Below are positions 39,996 to 49,217 of a DNA stretch of 64,000 nt, piece after piece. The notes below the pieces were generated by a model. The model searched no databases. It saw nothing but the letters and a program-made list of their open reading frames with translations, and was not told where the DNA came from. How positions within the stretch are numbered: position 1 is the stretch's first letter; every line of letters begins with the position of its first letter. The translations under genes and the position numbers were made by a program. The DNA is from DASTCZ01 sp035308165 (GTDB lineage: Bacteria; Acidobacteriota; Terriglobia; Acidiferrales; UBA7541). The stretch lies in contig DATGHC010000010.1 of NCBI GenBank assembly GCA_035308165.1, positions 62,001 to 126,000 of the forward strand, in the 5' to 3' direction.

Positions 39996-42674
39996 ATGTC
40001 ATGGTGGTCGCGACTGGGAAACGTGTTTCGCGGCAATGGAATGAACCGCGAACTGGATGAGGAACTCGAATCGCATATCGAAGAAGCGATCGAGAAAGGC
40101 CGCGACCCTGCAGAAGCACGCAGAGCATTCGGTTCCGCGCTACGCAATCGGGAAGAAAGCCGCGACATCAAAATATTTGCCTGGCTCGATTCGCTCCGCG
40201 CCGACGCAATCCTGGGATGGCGGCGACTTCGCCAACAGAGAATAACCTCCGCTGCAGCGATTCTGTCGCTCGCTCTTGCCATCGGGGCTTGTACATCTGC
40301 GTTCCGCCTGATTGATGCGATGCTCCTCCGCCCCTTGCCGGTCTCGCATCCCGAGCGTCTCTACATTGCGGAACGTAAAGGCATTGATGTCACGGGGCAC
40401 GACAGAAATAGCGACGCCTGGGAATACCCTCTATTTCAACAAATGCGCACCGCCGCCGAGGATCAAGCCGAACTGATTGCGGTATCAAACGCAGTGCCGA
40501 CGGATATCACCTACAGTTCCGATCAGGAAATGGAGAAAGGCTATCGCCAATTCGTTTCAGGGGGGATGTTCGGAAGTTTCGGATTGAAGCCGGCTTTGGG
40601 CCGCCTGCTCACGGAAAACGACGATCTGAAACCGGGTGCGCATCCTTACGCCGTCCTTTCCTATGACTACTGGAAGCGCCGCTTCGGTGAGGATCCCAAA
40701 GTGCTCGGGCGCGGCCTTCGCATTGGCAACGACCTGTACACAATTGTGGGTGTCTGCGGGGCGCCGTTTACCGGCACCGAACCGGGCACGGTCACCGACA
40801 TCTTCGTTCCCACCATGATGCATCCAGGGGTTGTTCAATCAGATTGGGAATGGTTCAGGACCTTTGTCCACTTCAAGAGAGATGGAGACATCGAACCTCT
40901 TCGGGAGCAGCTTCACGCAATCATGCATGCTTTCGACTCGGAAAGGACGAGGAGTTTCTACGGAGAGCCAAAAGAGCTCGTCGATAATTTCCTGAAGCAA
41001 AAACTCCTTCTTGAACCGGCCGCGGGCGGCGCCTCCTGGATGCAGGACCAATACCGCCGGTCACTGATCGCCCTGGGAGTACTCGTGGCGCTCGTCCTTT
41101 TAATCGCGTGCGCGAACGTCGCCAATTTGATGACCGCCCAGGCAGCGTCGCGCGCGCGAGAGATGGCGCTTCGAGTCTCGCTTGGCGCAGGGCGCCGGCG
41201 CCTGGTTCAATTGATGCTGATCGAGAGCGCGTGGATCGCTTTCCTGGCATCCGCTTTTGGAGGCATATTCGCATGGTGGTCCGCGCCGTTTATCGTCAGC
41301 AGGATCAATCCGCCCAATAATCCGGCACGCCTGGTTCTTCCCGCCGATTGGCGCGTTCTCGGATTTGCATTCGCGCTCGCCGCCGGTGTGGCGCTCCTGT
41401 TCGGTCTGGAGCCGGCCCTGCGTGCCTCTGCGGTGAAACCCGTCAGCGCCCTCAAAGGCGGCGAGGATCCGCACTCCCGCCGCCGTTTGATGCATGGGTT
41501 GATCGCCGCGCAAGTCGCCTTTTGTTTTTTGGTGGTATTTGTCTCCGGCCTATTCGTAACCACGTTCGAGCGGCTCTCGAATCAGCCCAATGGCTTTTCC
41601 GCGGAACGCCTGATCACGCTCGACACCATTTCGCAATCGAAGCAGCCGCCCGCCTATTGGGATCAGGTAGCCGAACACTTGCGCTCGGTGCCGGGGGTCG
41701 AAAAAGTCGCCCTATGCGGCTGGCCGCTGTTGGACGGGAACGGGTGGAACGGTTTCATCTCGACCAACGGAGAATCACCCTCAAACCAAACTCTGGCTTA
41801 CTTTTTGAGTGTCTCGCCGGGGTGGATAGATATCATGAAAATTCCTCTGATAAGCGGCAGAGATTTTCTTCCCACTGATGTGTCTCCAGGTGTCACCAGC
41901 GCGCCTGCCGGTGTTGCCATCGTCAACGAGGTTTTTGTCCAGACTTATTTCAAAGGGGAGAACCCAATCGGACGATTGTTTGGCAAAGCAGGGGGGACAC
42001 CTGGGGAACTCCGCTTCAAGATCATCGGCGTAGTCGGCAATGCGCGATACCGCGATATCCGCGAACCAATGACTCCGACTGCCTATGTTCCGTTCCATTC
42101 CATTGACGCGAACGGCTCGATGCGGCCCCAACGAGCAGAAACCTTTATTGTGCGCACATTCACTTCAAACCCGCTGGCGCTTGCCTCCACCCTGCGCCAG
42201 GAAGTGCCCAGGGCCCGGCCGGAATTTCGCGTCAGCAATATTCGCTCTCAGGAACAGATCAACCAGGGAAATACTGTTCGAGAGCGATTGTTGGCAAGGC
42301 TGGCCTTGTTCTTCGCGACAGTCGCTCTGTTGATTGCCGGCGTTGGTCTATACGGCGTGCTGCATTACTCCGTGCTGCAGCGCCGCAGAGAAATTGGAAT
42401 CCGCATGGCGATTGGCGCGCAACCGGCACGCATCGCGCGGTTGGTCACCTTGAATATCCTGACCATGGTTTTCGTGGGAGCGCTCGGAGGAATCGCGCTC
42501 GGTTTTGCGTCCGTGCGCTACATCAGCACACTTCTCTATCATGTGAAACCCACCGACGCGACAATTCTTGCGGTTCCGTTGGTGACCATCGCAATCGTGA
42601 CAATCCTGGCCTCATTGCCCGCCATAATCCGCGCTGTGCGAATGGACCCGGTCAAGATTCTCCGCTCCGAATAG
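39996..42674 (+). CDS. ADOP-family ABC transporter permease 4
   Basis: Permease of 892 residues. It has a different, shorter prefix (MNRELDEELESHIEEAIEKGRDPAEARRAFGS) from the tandem trio, first helix near residue 82, first FtsX module from about 356 (ALVLLIACANVANLMTAQAASRAREMALRVSLGAGRRRLVQLML), second from about 765 (REIGIRMAIGAQPARIARLVT) and C-terminus MDPVKILRSE. A GGGAGG box precedes the ATG at 39996. No ATPase. The divergence from the trio suggests an older and independently regulated module. Confidence 0.9.
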   Translation: MSWWSRLGNVFRGNGMNRELDEELESHIEEAIEKGRDPAEARRAFGSALRNREESRDIKIFAWLDSLRADAILGWRRLRQQRITSAAAILSLALAIGACTSAFRLIDAMLLRPLPVSHPERLYIAERKGIDVTGHDRNSDAWEYPLFQQMRTAAEDQAELIAVSNAVPTDITYSSDQEMEKGYRQFVSGGMFGSFGLKPALGRLLTENDDLKPGAHPYAVLSYDYWKRRFGEDPKVLGRGLRIGNDLYTIVGVCGAPFTGTEPGTVTDIFVPTMMHPGVVQSDWEWFRTFVHFKRDGDIEPLREQLHAIMHAFDSERTRSFYGEPKELVDNFLKQKLLLEPAAGGASWMQDQYRRSLIALGVLVALVLLIACANVANLMTAQAASRAREMALRVSLGAGRRRLVQLMLIESAWIAFLASAFGGIFAWWSAPFIVSRINPPNNPARLVLPADWRVLGFAFALAAGVALLFGLEPALRASAVKPVSALKGGEDPHSRRRLMHGLIAAQVAFCFLVVFVSGLFVTTFERLSNQPNGFSAERLITLDTISQSKQPPAYWDQVAEHLRSVPGVEKVALCGWPLLDGNGWNGFISTNGESPSNQTLAYFLSVSPGWIDIMKIPLISGRDFLPTDVSPGVTSAPAGVAIVNEVFVQTYFKGENPIGRLFGKAGGTPGELRFKIIGVVGNARYRDIREPMTPTAYVPFHSIDANGSMRPQRAETFIVRTFTSNPLALASTLRQEVPRARPEFRVSNIRSQEQINQGNTVRERLLARLALFFATVALLIAGVGLYGVLHYSVLQRRREIGIRMAIGAQPARIARLVTLNILTMVFVGALGGIALGFASVRYISTLLYHVKPTDATILAVPLVTIAIVTILASLPAIIRAVRMDPVKILRSE

Positions 42675-42725
42675 GGGAGGGGCGCGGGCGCACAGATTGT
42701 GCGCGAGCCGCGTCCCTTCCGACTC

Positions 42726-44960
42726 CTACATCGTTGTGTCAAATGTCAGGTGCGCGATGGTATTATCCAGTTCCTGCTGCGCCTGACGGCGATTGGCTTC
42801 CAGGGAGGAAATTTCTTTGCGCATTGCGGCGATCTGCGTTTCCTGGTCGTCCAGCTCGTTTGTGTAGCGTTGCGTGAGGGCCTTTTCTTCAGGAGTTCCT
42901 TTGAGTGCCTTCATGTTTTCCCGCAAGCGGTCCTGGTCCTTCACGATGACGTCCACGCCTGCTTGCTTGGCCTTCAGCCCCGCATCGAGCTTTGCTAGGG
43001 CGTCCTTTTGCGCCAGGATCTGCCGCAGCGCCTGCTCCAACTCTGGAGTGATTGCGCGTTGGGTGACGAAAATGTCGAGCGTAGCTTGGTCTAAATTGTT
43101 GAGCGCGAATTGTGTGGAAACCGGAGACGTTTCCTCCACCGTGAATCTTTTGGTCTCCTTTGAGGGCACTTCAATTCGGAAGCGGTATGCGCCCGCGGAT
43201 TGCTCCTCAGGTTTCAGGTTGTTCGAGAGCTTCCATCCGTTCCGCACAGGATGTTCGAGGATGAGCGTCCGTGCGGAAGTATCTTCGTTGCGCACCGTGT
43301 AGGTGACGCTCTGGCGCGATTCGACGGTGCGGATCATCACGCCCTTTATCACGCGAATATGGGTGATTTTGTCGGGCGCGAATTCCTGTTTGCTGACGAC
43401 CTGCATCGCCAGGTCCGCCGCGTAGCTGATCAGCCGCTTCTCGCCCGGTTGTATGGATTCCACGAGTCCTTCGCCCGCGAAGGCGTTGGCATCCACCACG
43501 CTGAAATCGCCGCCATCCAGCACCAGCGGACTGGAATTGGTGAGCCACAGCGCGCGCAGAGGACGCGGCGTGCCCAGCCCCGCATTCCACAGCGAAACTT
43601 TCTCGGCGGCGATGTCGGTTTGGATGATGGGCACCAGCGCGGACTGGTTCTTGCGAATGGTGACGCGGTCTTTCAGTCTGTATTCAAACAGGTCTCCCAA
43701 GGCGCCGCCCTTCGCGGCATTGATGTTTCGCGCTGCCGCGAGAAACGCATATTGCTCCGCGGAATCCGCCGCAGCTGCTTCCAGTCTCAGAAAAGCATTA
43801 GGAGTGGTGTTTGCCCCTACGAATCCCCCTCCAAAGCCAGAGCCCACTCCGCCCCCCGACCCGCCTCCAACTCCGTTCACTCTCCCTGGCATGCCGGGAG
43901 GAGGCGTTATAGCGGGAGTTGGAAATAGCTTTGCCGTGAGGTCGTAGTTGAATCCCGCGGCGTGCGTTTGGGGACCCAAAAGAACGCCCTTCGGCATTGG
44001 AACCTCTGGCCGCTCCACGTAATAGGGCTGTGAGATCTGCTGGATGAAAGACTGCGGCGCGCCCGCGGCCAGCGAGAGTTCCACGTCGTTCCAGTCTTCG
44101 CCAACTGTGTTGTCCACTACTGCCCAGCCTTGAAGCAGCGGCTTGTTACCGGACGGATTCACTTCGCCGGGCAACACGATGCGATACGTTGTCTTCCACA
44201 CCGGAACTTCGCTGATGTAGCTCACGCGGATTTGCCGCTCGCCTGATCCCAGAGTGGTCAGAACCAGATGGCGCGTGTCTTCCTGGTGCGATGCATCCAG
44301 CAAGCCCAGCGCGCGCGTCAGCTCCTGTTCCAGGTCGTGGTCCGCGAAGCGCACGCTAGTGCCGGGTTCCAGCGCGAATTGGCGCACCTCGCCCGATTCG
44401 CCCAGCAGCGAAACCTGATCCACCTTCACTTCCGCGGTGCCTTCTTTCCGGGATTTCTCCTCCACGCTGAGCAGGCGTCCCGTGAAAGCGCCGGCTGACG
44501 TGTGCACTTCAAGACGCGCGCCGCGCAACTCCTCCAGCAGCGAGCTGAGAGTGGTTTTGTCTGAAACAGGCACGGGAAGCGATTCCAGTTGATGGCCCGC
44601 GGGTTCCTGCGAGTTGTAACTCGCGCCTACAACGCGTCCGCCGCTCAAGTCGAGCGCGGTGAGCGACTTCAAAACGTCGTCCAACTGGCTGCTGGTGAGA
44701 TCAATTTCCACGTCTTCATTGCCGCGCACTTTGCCGTCGTGCTCGAAATATCCGACACCTGATTTGTAAAGCACCACGCGGCGCAGCGGCAGTTTCTCCG
44801 CGGTCGTTGAGGCGATCGGAGTTCCTGTTAATCCAGCCGCGCTCTTAATTGCAGCCGCGCCAATCTTCTGGCTGGCCTGCTGCGCGTAGGCCGAAATGCA
44901 GAACCCGGTGGTAACCAACAACAGTACAACCATCTTTTCCATGCTTCGGGCTGATTTCAT
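42726..44960 (-). CDS. secreted DUF4139 domain protein
   Basis: Protein of 744 residues. Signal peptide (MEKMVVLLLVTTGFCISAYAQ after a short basic start). The N-terminal domain (LPLRRVVLYKSGVGYFEHDGKV ... DLTSSQLDDVLKSLTALDLSGG) and the central beta-rich region (ISEVPVWKTTYRIVLPGEVN, WAVVDNTVGEDWNDVELSLAAGAPQSF) are the DUF4139 signature. A glycine-rich spacer (GVGGGSGGGVGSGFGGGFVG) lies at about residues 366-385, and the last ~90 residues form a coiled coil. Role unknown; probably periplasmic or surface-associated. GAGGAGG lies six bases before the ATG. Confidence 0.88.
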   Translation of the reverse strand: MKSARSMEKMVVLLLVTTGFCISAYAQQASQKIGAAAIKSAAGLTGTPIASTTAEKLPLRRVVLYKSGVGYFEHDGKVRGNEDVEIDLTSSQLDDVLKSLTALDLSGGRVVGASYNSQEPAGHQLESLPVPVSDKTTLSSLLEELRGARLEVHTSAGAFTGRLLSVEEKSRKEGTAEVKVDQVSLLGESGEVRQFALEPGTSVRFADHDLEQELTRALGLLDASHQEDTRHLVLTTLGSGERQIRVSYISEVPVWKTTYRIVLPGEVNPSGNKPLLQGWAVVDNTVGEDWNDVELSLAAGAPQSFIQQISQPYYVERPEVPMPKGVLLGPQTHAAGFNYDLTAKLFPTPAITPPPGMPGRVNGVGGGSGGGVGSGFGGGFVGANTTPNAFLRLEAAAADSAEQYAFLAAARNINAAKGGALGDLFEYRLKDRVTIRKNQSALVPIIQTDIAAEKVSLWNAGLGTPRPLRALWLTNSSPLVLDGGDFSVVDANAFAGEGLVESIQPGEKRLISYAADLAMQVVSKQEFAPDKITHIRVIKGVMIRTVESRQSVTYTVRNEDTSARTLILEHPVRNGWKLSNNLKPEEQSAGAYRFRIEVPSKETKRFTVEETSPVSTQFALNNLDQATLDIFVTQRAITPELEQALRQILAQKDALAKLDAGLKAKQAGVDVIVKDQDRLRENMKALKGTPEEKALTQRYTNELDDQETQIAAMRKEISSLEANRRQAQQELDNTIAHLTFDTTM

Positions 44961-45153
44961 GGTGTCCTCCTCGCGGACGCGTACACGTAAATGGACGGTA
45001 CTTTGTTGGACACCGTTGCCCGGGGGAAGGAACCAAGTGAGAATATATTCGAGGGAAAACGCGGAAAAATCGAAACGCGAATTAGGAGCTTTACGTCTCC
45101 GGTGGCCCGGAGCACTTAACAGAAATTTCAGCTTAGCTCAGCCAATCCAAAAA

Positions 45154-45537
45154 TTACGCCGTGGTTTCCGCTCCGGGGAGCTGCACCCGGTCGGCGCGCT
45201 TGATGCGAGCGGCCTTGCCCTTGCGTCCGCGCAGGTAATAGAGCTTAGCGCGTCGCACTTTACCCCGGCGCACCACTTCAATCGTGCTGATCATCGGAGA
45301 GTGAATGGGGAAGATGCGCTCCACTCCAACACCAAAGCTGACGCGGCGGACCGTGAATGAAGCCGAAGCCTGCTTGCCGTTCCGGGCGATCACCACGCCC
45401 TCATACGGCTGGATGCGCTCTTTTTCGCCCTCGCCTTCCTTCAGGCGGACGTGGACGCGCACGGTGTCCCCGGCGCGAAATTCGGGGATGTCTTTGCGCA
45501 GTTGAAGCTCACTGACCTTATCCAGCACGGTGCTCAT
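45154..45537 (-). CDS. rplS: 50S ribosomal protein L19
   Basis: Protein of 127 residues with the L19 core: LRKDIPEFRAGDTVRVHVRLKEGEGEKERIQPYEGVVIARNG, SFTVRRVSFGVGVERIFPIHSPMI and VRRGKVRRAKLYYLRGRKGKAARIKR. It sits at the 30S-50S interface. In most bacteria it follows trmD in one operon; here it is upstream of, and on the opposite strand to, rpsP-khpA-rimM-trmD. Confidence 0.97.
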   Translation of the reverse strand: MSTVLDKVSELQLRKDIPEFRAGDTVRVHVRLKEGEGEKERIQPYEGVVIARNGKQASASFTVRRVSFGVGVERIFPIHSPMISTIEVVRRGKVRRAKLYYLRGRKGKAARIKRADRVQLPGAETTA

Positions 45538-45743
45538 GGCTATTCGTCCTTAGCGCGATTTAGAATGGGACCCGCTCAGGCAGGGCCGACATGTCCGGGA
45601 CAATCAGCAACTATAGCCGATTTCCGCGCATTTTTCTACCCGGATTGTCCCCGGCCCAATTGCTTCGCCTGCGCGAATCCTCTCCAACGATGGCTTTCCG
45701 TGGGCTGCGTGATGATATGCTGCTTCATCAAGGAGCGGGCGCG

Positions 45744-46292
45744 ATGCATAAGAAATTCACCTCGTACTTAATTCTGGCGCTGGCTTTTTCAACGTTTCTG
45801 GCCGCATCACTCGCGGGGCGACAGGCGGCCAAGCCCTGGATCACCTACACGCCGCCCGCGAAAAATTTCACCGTGCAATTTCCCGCCGAGCCCAAGCCCG
45901 ACCACCAAACCCTGAACGATGGCGGCCTGATCACCGAGGTCTTCTCATACATATCCATATCCAGCGGGAACGGAATTTTCTTCGTCAATTACATGGCTTT
46001 GAATCCCAAAGCGACCGTTTCCGCCGACGCCGCCATGAGAACCGCACAAAACGGCCTGCTCCAGACCGGCGGAGCAAAGTTGCTCACCAGCACGAAAAGC
46101 GAATACGTCCGCGGCCCAAATGACCGGCTCCCCATGCTGGAATTCACCGGAGAATCGGACACGACTGCTGTAAAGGGCAGCGCCATCTTTGACAAGGATC
46201 ACGTGTATACCCTGGCGAACCTTTGCTCCAAAGGGCAGGACTGCTCCGTCGCCGCCAAGAAGTTTTTCAGCTCCTTCAAGTTGACGCCGTAG
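45744..46292 (+). CDS. secreted protein of unknown function
   Basis: Protein of 182 residues with a signal peptide (MHKKFTSYLILALAFSTFLAASLAG). The mature part begins with WITYTPPAKNFTVQFPAEPKPD, a segment common in small exported proteins of Acidobacteriota and related soil bacteria, and ends with DCSVAAKKFFSSFKLTP. Two Cys (LCSKGQDC) could form a disulfide. AAGGAG at 45729-45734 supports the ATG at 45744 over earlier in-frame codons. Function unknown. Confidence 0.78.
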   Translation: MHKKFTSYLILALAFSTFLAASLAGRQAAKPWITYTPPAKNFTVQFPAEPKPDHQTLNDGGLITEVFSYISISSGNGIFFVNYMALNPKATVSADAAMRTAQNGLLQTGGAKLLTSTKSEYVRGPNDRLPMLEFTGESDTTAVKGSAIFDKDHVYTLANLCSKGQDCSVAAKKFFSSFKLTP

Positions 46293-46358
46293 AGTTTTTT
46301 CCGCTCACATCGCATGAGCGCCAGCCCATGCCATTATGTGAAATCAGGGAAATGCGGC

Positions 46359-46364
46359 TATAAT
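46359..46364 (+). promoter_or_regulatory. candidate -10 element of the rpsP operon
   Basis: A perfect TATAAT lies 26 nt before the rpsP GTG. The -35 region (around 46334-46341) matches the consensus only weakly. Confidence 0.45.
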
Positions 46365-46389
46365 GGAGGGCCTGAGGAGGTGTCTTCGA

Positions 46390-46629
46390 GTGCTGGCAAT
46401 CCGTTTGGCTAGATTTGGCAAGAAGAAGAAGCCGTTTTACCGCGTGGTGGTGATCGAAAAGAGCCGCCCGCGCAACGGCCGGACCATGGAAATTGTAGGG
46501 ACGTACGACCCATTGAAGAAACCCGCGGCTATCCAACTGAAAGCGGAACGCATCAAGTATTGGATAGGGTGCGGAGCACAGCCGAGCGACACTGTCCGCA
46601 GTTTCCTCCGCATCCAAAAGATCGTCTAG
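46390..46629 (+). CDS. rpsP: 30S ribosomal protein S16
   Basis: Protein of 79 residues: LAIRLARFGKKKKPFYRVVVIEKSRPRNGRTMEIVGTYDPL and ERIKYWIGCGAQPSDTVRSFL. The GTG at 46390 is the start, with GGAGG nine bases upstream; the ATG at 46363 would overlap the -10 element. First gene of rpsP-khpA-rimM-trmD. Confidence 0.96.
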   Translation: MLAIRLARFGKKKKPFYRVVVIEKSRPRNGRTMEIVGTYDPLKKPAAIQLKAERIKYWIGCGAQPSDTVRSFLRIQKIV

Positions 46630-46685
46630 CCACCCGCCCCGCAACGGGCGTCCGGGCGATTTGAGCAAGCGCGGGAGGCCCCGTC

Positions 46686-46916
46686 ATGAAAGAACTCGTT
46701 GAAGTGATTGCGAAAGCTCTGGTGGATAATCCGGATCAGGTGCAAGTTCACGCAGTGGAAGGCGAACAGGTAACCGTTCTCGAGCTCAGGGTTCACCCCA
46801 CCGACCTGGGCAAGGTGATAGGACGGCAGGGACGGACGGCCAAATCCATCCGCACGATCCTGGGCGCCGCGGGAATGAAAATGAAGAAGCGCCTGACGCT
46901 GGAAATCCTCGAGTAA
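46686..46916 (+). CDS. khpA: KH-domain RNA-binding protein KhpA
   Basis: Single KH domain of 76 residues with the GxxG loop in GKVIGRQGRTAKSIRTIL. KhpA pairs with KhpB (the Jag/R3H protein, encoded at 48580-49167 here) to bind many RNAs in Gram-positive bacteria. Between rpsP and rimM, its usual place. Confidence 0.95.
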   Translation: MKELVEVIAKALVDNPDQVQVHAVEGEQVTVLELRVHPTDLGKVIGRQGRTAKSIRTILGAAGMKMKKRLTLEILE

Positions 46917-46931
46917 TAGTAAACTTGCGCA

Positions 46932-47471
46932 GTGCCCTCCCACGGAACTGAGCGGCTGACACTGGCATTGGTGCTGCGTCCGCATGGGCGGCGAGGCGAA
47001 GTGGCCGCGGAAATCCTCACGGACTTTCCCGAACGACTGACAAAACTAAAACAGGTCTGGCTGTGGGACGGCCGCGCGGCTGAGCCGCGCAAGGCCGAGG
47101 TGCGCCGCTGCTGGTTGAGCCCCGGGCGCGGAGGGCAGGCAATCTTCCACTTCGCGGGCTCGGAGTCGATTGACGACGCGGAGAAATTGCGCGGGCTGCA
47201 GGTGCAGGTGCCGATGGAGCAGCGCACCAAACTGCCCGCCGGGAGCTACTATATTTCGGAGCTGACGGGATGCGAGGTGTGGGAGGCGGGCACAATGCTG
47301 GGGGTGGTGCGCGGAGTGCAGATGACGGGTACACCGGTGCTTGAGGTGGATACGGCTAATGGCGAAGTGCTGGTTCCCATGGCCGAAGAGATCTGCAGGC
47401 GGATAGACGTGGCCGCGCGGCGGATTGATGCGGTGCTGCCGGAAGGGCTGCGCGATCTGAACAAGAAATAG
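46932..47471 (+). CDS. rimM: ribosome maturation factor RimM
   Basis: Protein of 179 residues with the N-terminal RimM barrel (LVLRPHGRRGEVAAEILTDFPERL) and the C-terminal PRC-barrel (GSYYISELTGCEVWEAGTMLGVVRGV, EVLVPMAEEICRRIDVAARRIDAVLPEGLRDL). It helps 30S head maturation and binds S19. Starts with GTG at 46932, 15 nt after khpA; the ribosome-binding site is weak, consistent with coupling. Confidence 0.95.
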   Translation: MPSHGTERLTLALVLRPHGRRGEVAAEILTDFPERLTKLKQVWLWDGRAAEPRKAEVRRCWLSPGRGGQAIFHFAGSESIDDAEKLRGLQVQVPMEQRTKLPAGSYYISELTGCEVWEAGTMLGVVRGVQMTGTPVLEVDTANGEVLVPMAEEICRRIDVAARRIDAVLPEGLRDLNKK

Positions 47472-47546
47472 GCGGTTTTTTGTACCGCCGGGCTCCGTGC
47501 CGGTGCAGGTGAATTTGAACGACGCCACCCAGGAGGGTGACGGGAC

Positions 47547-48461
47547 ATGCGGTTCGACATCATCACTATTTTTCCGGAATTTTTTGACGGGCCGCTGGAC
47601 TATGGCATCGTGCGGCGGGCGCGCGCGAACGGAATTGTCGAAGTCAAACTGCAGGACTTGCGCGACTTCACGCACGACCGGCACCGCGCAGTGGACGACC
47701 GTCCGTTTGGTGGGGGCGAGGGGATGGTGCTGAAGCCGGAGCCGTTGTTTGAGGTGGTGGAAGCGCTTGGAGGCGCAGCACCATCTTCGGGATTGACGTT
47801 CGACATGGGAGCCAAGACCGCGGTGGTGCTGCTTTCGGCTTCGGGGAAATTGTTCAGCGAAGCGGTGGCGCGGCGGCTAAGCCAGTTGGAGCGAGTGGTG
47901 CTGATTTGCGGGCGCTACGAAGGCGTGGACGAGCGCGTGTCGGAACACCTGGCGACCGATGAGATTTCCGTGGGGGATTTCGTACTGAGCGGAGGGGAGC
48001 TGCCTGCGGCAATTGTTTTGGATGCGGTCACGCGGCTGCTGCCGGGCGCGCTCGGGAATGAGGCGTCATCGGTGCACGAATCGTTCAGCATGGAAGTGAG
48101 CGCGGAGAATTCGGGGAGAGCGAAAAGCGGAGGCGCAGCGGCGAGGAAAAAAACAAAGGGCAAAAAGGGAGTGGCCGCGGCGGCTTCGGTGCGGAAATGG
48201 GTGGCATCCCTGGCGGGGACCGAGGCTCCAGTTCCCGGCGGAGTTCTGGATTGCCCGCACTACACACGGCCGGCGGAATTTCGCGAGTGGCCAATCCCAA
48301 AAGAGTTGATGAGCGGGAATCACGAAGAGATTCGCCGGTGGCGGCGCCATGCGGCGCTGGAAAAGACGCTGCGGAATCGCCCGGAGTTGCTGGCGCGGAC
48401 GATGCTTACGGATGAGGAAGTGATTTGGCTGGAAGAATTGCGTGCGGAGAGTGACAAGTAA
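47547..48461 (+). CDS. trmD: tRNA (guanine-37-N1)-methyltransferase with an insertion
   Basis: SPOUT methyltransferase of 304 residues making m1G37 in tRNAs. Seen: FDIITIFPEFFDGPLDYGIVRRA, DDRPFGGGEGMVLKPEP, the trefoil-knot LICGRYEGVDERV and SVGDFVLSGGELPAAIVLDAVTRLLPGALGNEASS. The normal short linker between the VHESF segment (177-180) and GGVLDCPHYTRP (231-242) is replaced by roughly 48 extra residues, Ala/Lys-rich (RKKTKGKKG). The usual EDSF-type motif reads HESF, so the residue aligned with the proposed catalytic Asp may be Glu178; other TrmD proteins also have Glu there. The C-terminal tRNA-binding domain is intact. Good CAGGAGGGT ribosome-binding site. Confidence 0.94.
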   Translation: MRFDIITIFPEFFDGPLDYGIVRRARANGIVEVKLQDLRDFTHDRHRAVDDRPFGGGEGMVLKPEPLFEVVEALGGAAPSSGLTFDMGAKTAVVLLSASGKLFSEAVARRLSQLERVVLICGRYEGVDERVSEHLATDEISVGDFVLSGGELPAAIVLDAVTRLLPGALGNEASSVHESFSMEVSAENSGRAKSGGAAARKKTKGKKGVAAAASVRKWVASLAGTEAPVPGGVLDCPHYTRPAEFREWPIPKELMSGNHEEIRRWRRHAALEKTLRNRPELLARTMLTDEEVIWLEELRAESDK

Positions 48462-48524
48462 GATTTGCATGGGCAGCCACTTGAATCGTGGCGACCAGCC
48501 TTCACGAAATTCTTTCGGGGCAAG

Positions 48525-48566
48525 CAGATCCTTCGGGCATCCTGGCCGGATGCGCTCAGGATGACA
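48525..48566. repeat. interspersed repeat, related to 1579-1704
   Basis: GCATCC (48537-48542) and GGATGC (48548-48553) form a hairpin with a five-base loop, followed by GCTCAGGATGACA (48554-48566), which differs by one base from the arm at 1692-1704. It lies between the convergent trmD and khpB genes, where it could also terminate transcription. Confidence 0.55.
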
Positions 48567-48579
48567 GCTCACAATATTT

Positions 48580-49167
48580 TCAGGGTTTTTTGTCGGCGGG
48601 AAGGATCACGACCTGGCGCTCTTCGCCGACGCCTTCGCTGGTGGTGCGAATGCCCGGCAAATCCTTGAGCGCTAGGTGCACGATTCGACGTTCGCGCGCG
48701 GGCATGGGATTCAGGCGGAATGGCTGGCGCGATTCGCGAACGCGGTCGGCGGCCACCTGCGCGGCGAGCTTGAGCTCGGCAATGCGCAGAGCGCGGTAAT
48801 CTCCGGCGTCGAAGCGGATGCGGTCAAAAAATGGCGGGTCGAGGCGCAGCGAGCGGAGCGCCAGATACTCGAGCGCCAGCAACAGTTCCGCACCGCGCTC
48901 CAGCAACAGTTCTTGGTCGGGGCCGCTGAAGACCACAAGGACTTCCGGCTTTTCAAACTCTTCACCGGGGGCGGACGCCGCGGCCGGCGGTTCTTTGTCC
49001 GCGCCGGGGGGTACAGGCTTGACGAGAATCTTGTAGGTCAGCTTCAATTTTGTCGCGGGCACCACGGTATCAAGCCAACGCTTGAGTGTGGTGAGCACCG
49101 CATTACGGTCCAGGATTCCGTCGCGCACGAAGGTTCCCGTGGGCTGCTGTTGAGGGGACTGGGGCAT
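48580..49167 (-). CDS. khpB: R3H/Jag-type RNA-binding protein KhpB
   Basis: Protein of 195 residues. The N-terminal part is short and lacks a clear Jag_N domain; the centre (PEVLVVFSGPDQELLLERGAELLLALEYLALRSL) is a degenerate KH-II domain without a GxxG loop, and the C-terminus (RVRESRQPFRLNPMPARERRIVHLALKDLPGIRTTSEGVGEERQVVI) is the R3H domain, including the R-x3-H-like RERRIVHLAL. Encoded after yidC as usual. Likely partner of KhpA. Confidence 0.9.
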   Translation of the reverse strand: MPQSPQQQPTGTFVRDGILDRNAVLTTLKRWLDTVVPATKLKLTYKILVKPVPPGADKEPPAAASAPGEEFEKPEVLVVFSGPDQELLLERGAELLLALEYLALRSLRLDPPFFDRIRFDAGDYRALRIAELKLAAQVAADRVRESRQPFRLNPMPARERRIVHLALKDLPGIRTTSEGVGEERQVVILPADKKP

Positions 49168-49217
49168 TTTCGGCTAAGTCCTTGCGGCGCCGCTGAGGCC
49201 CGGCGCACCGCAGTGTA

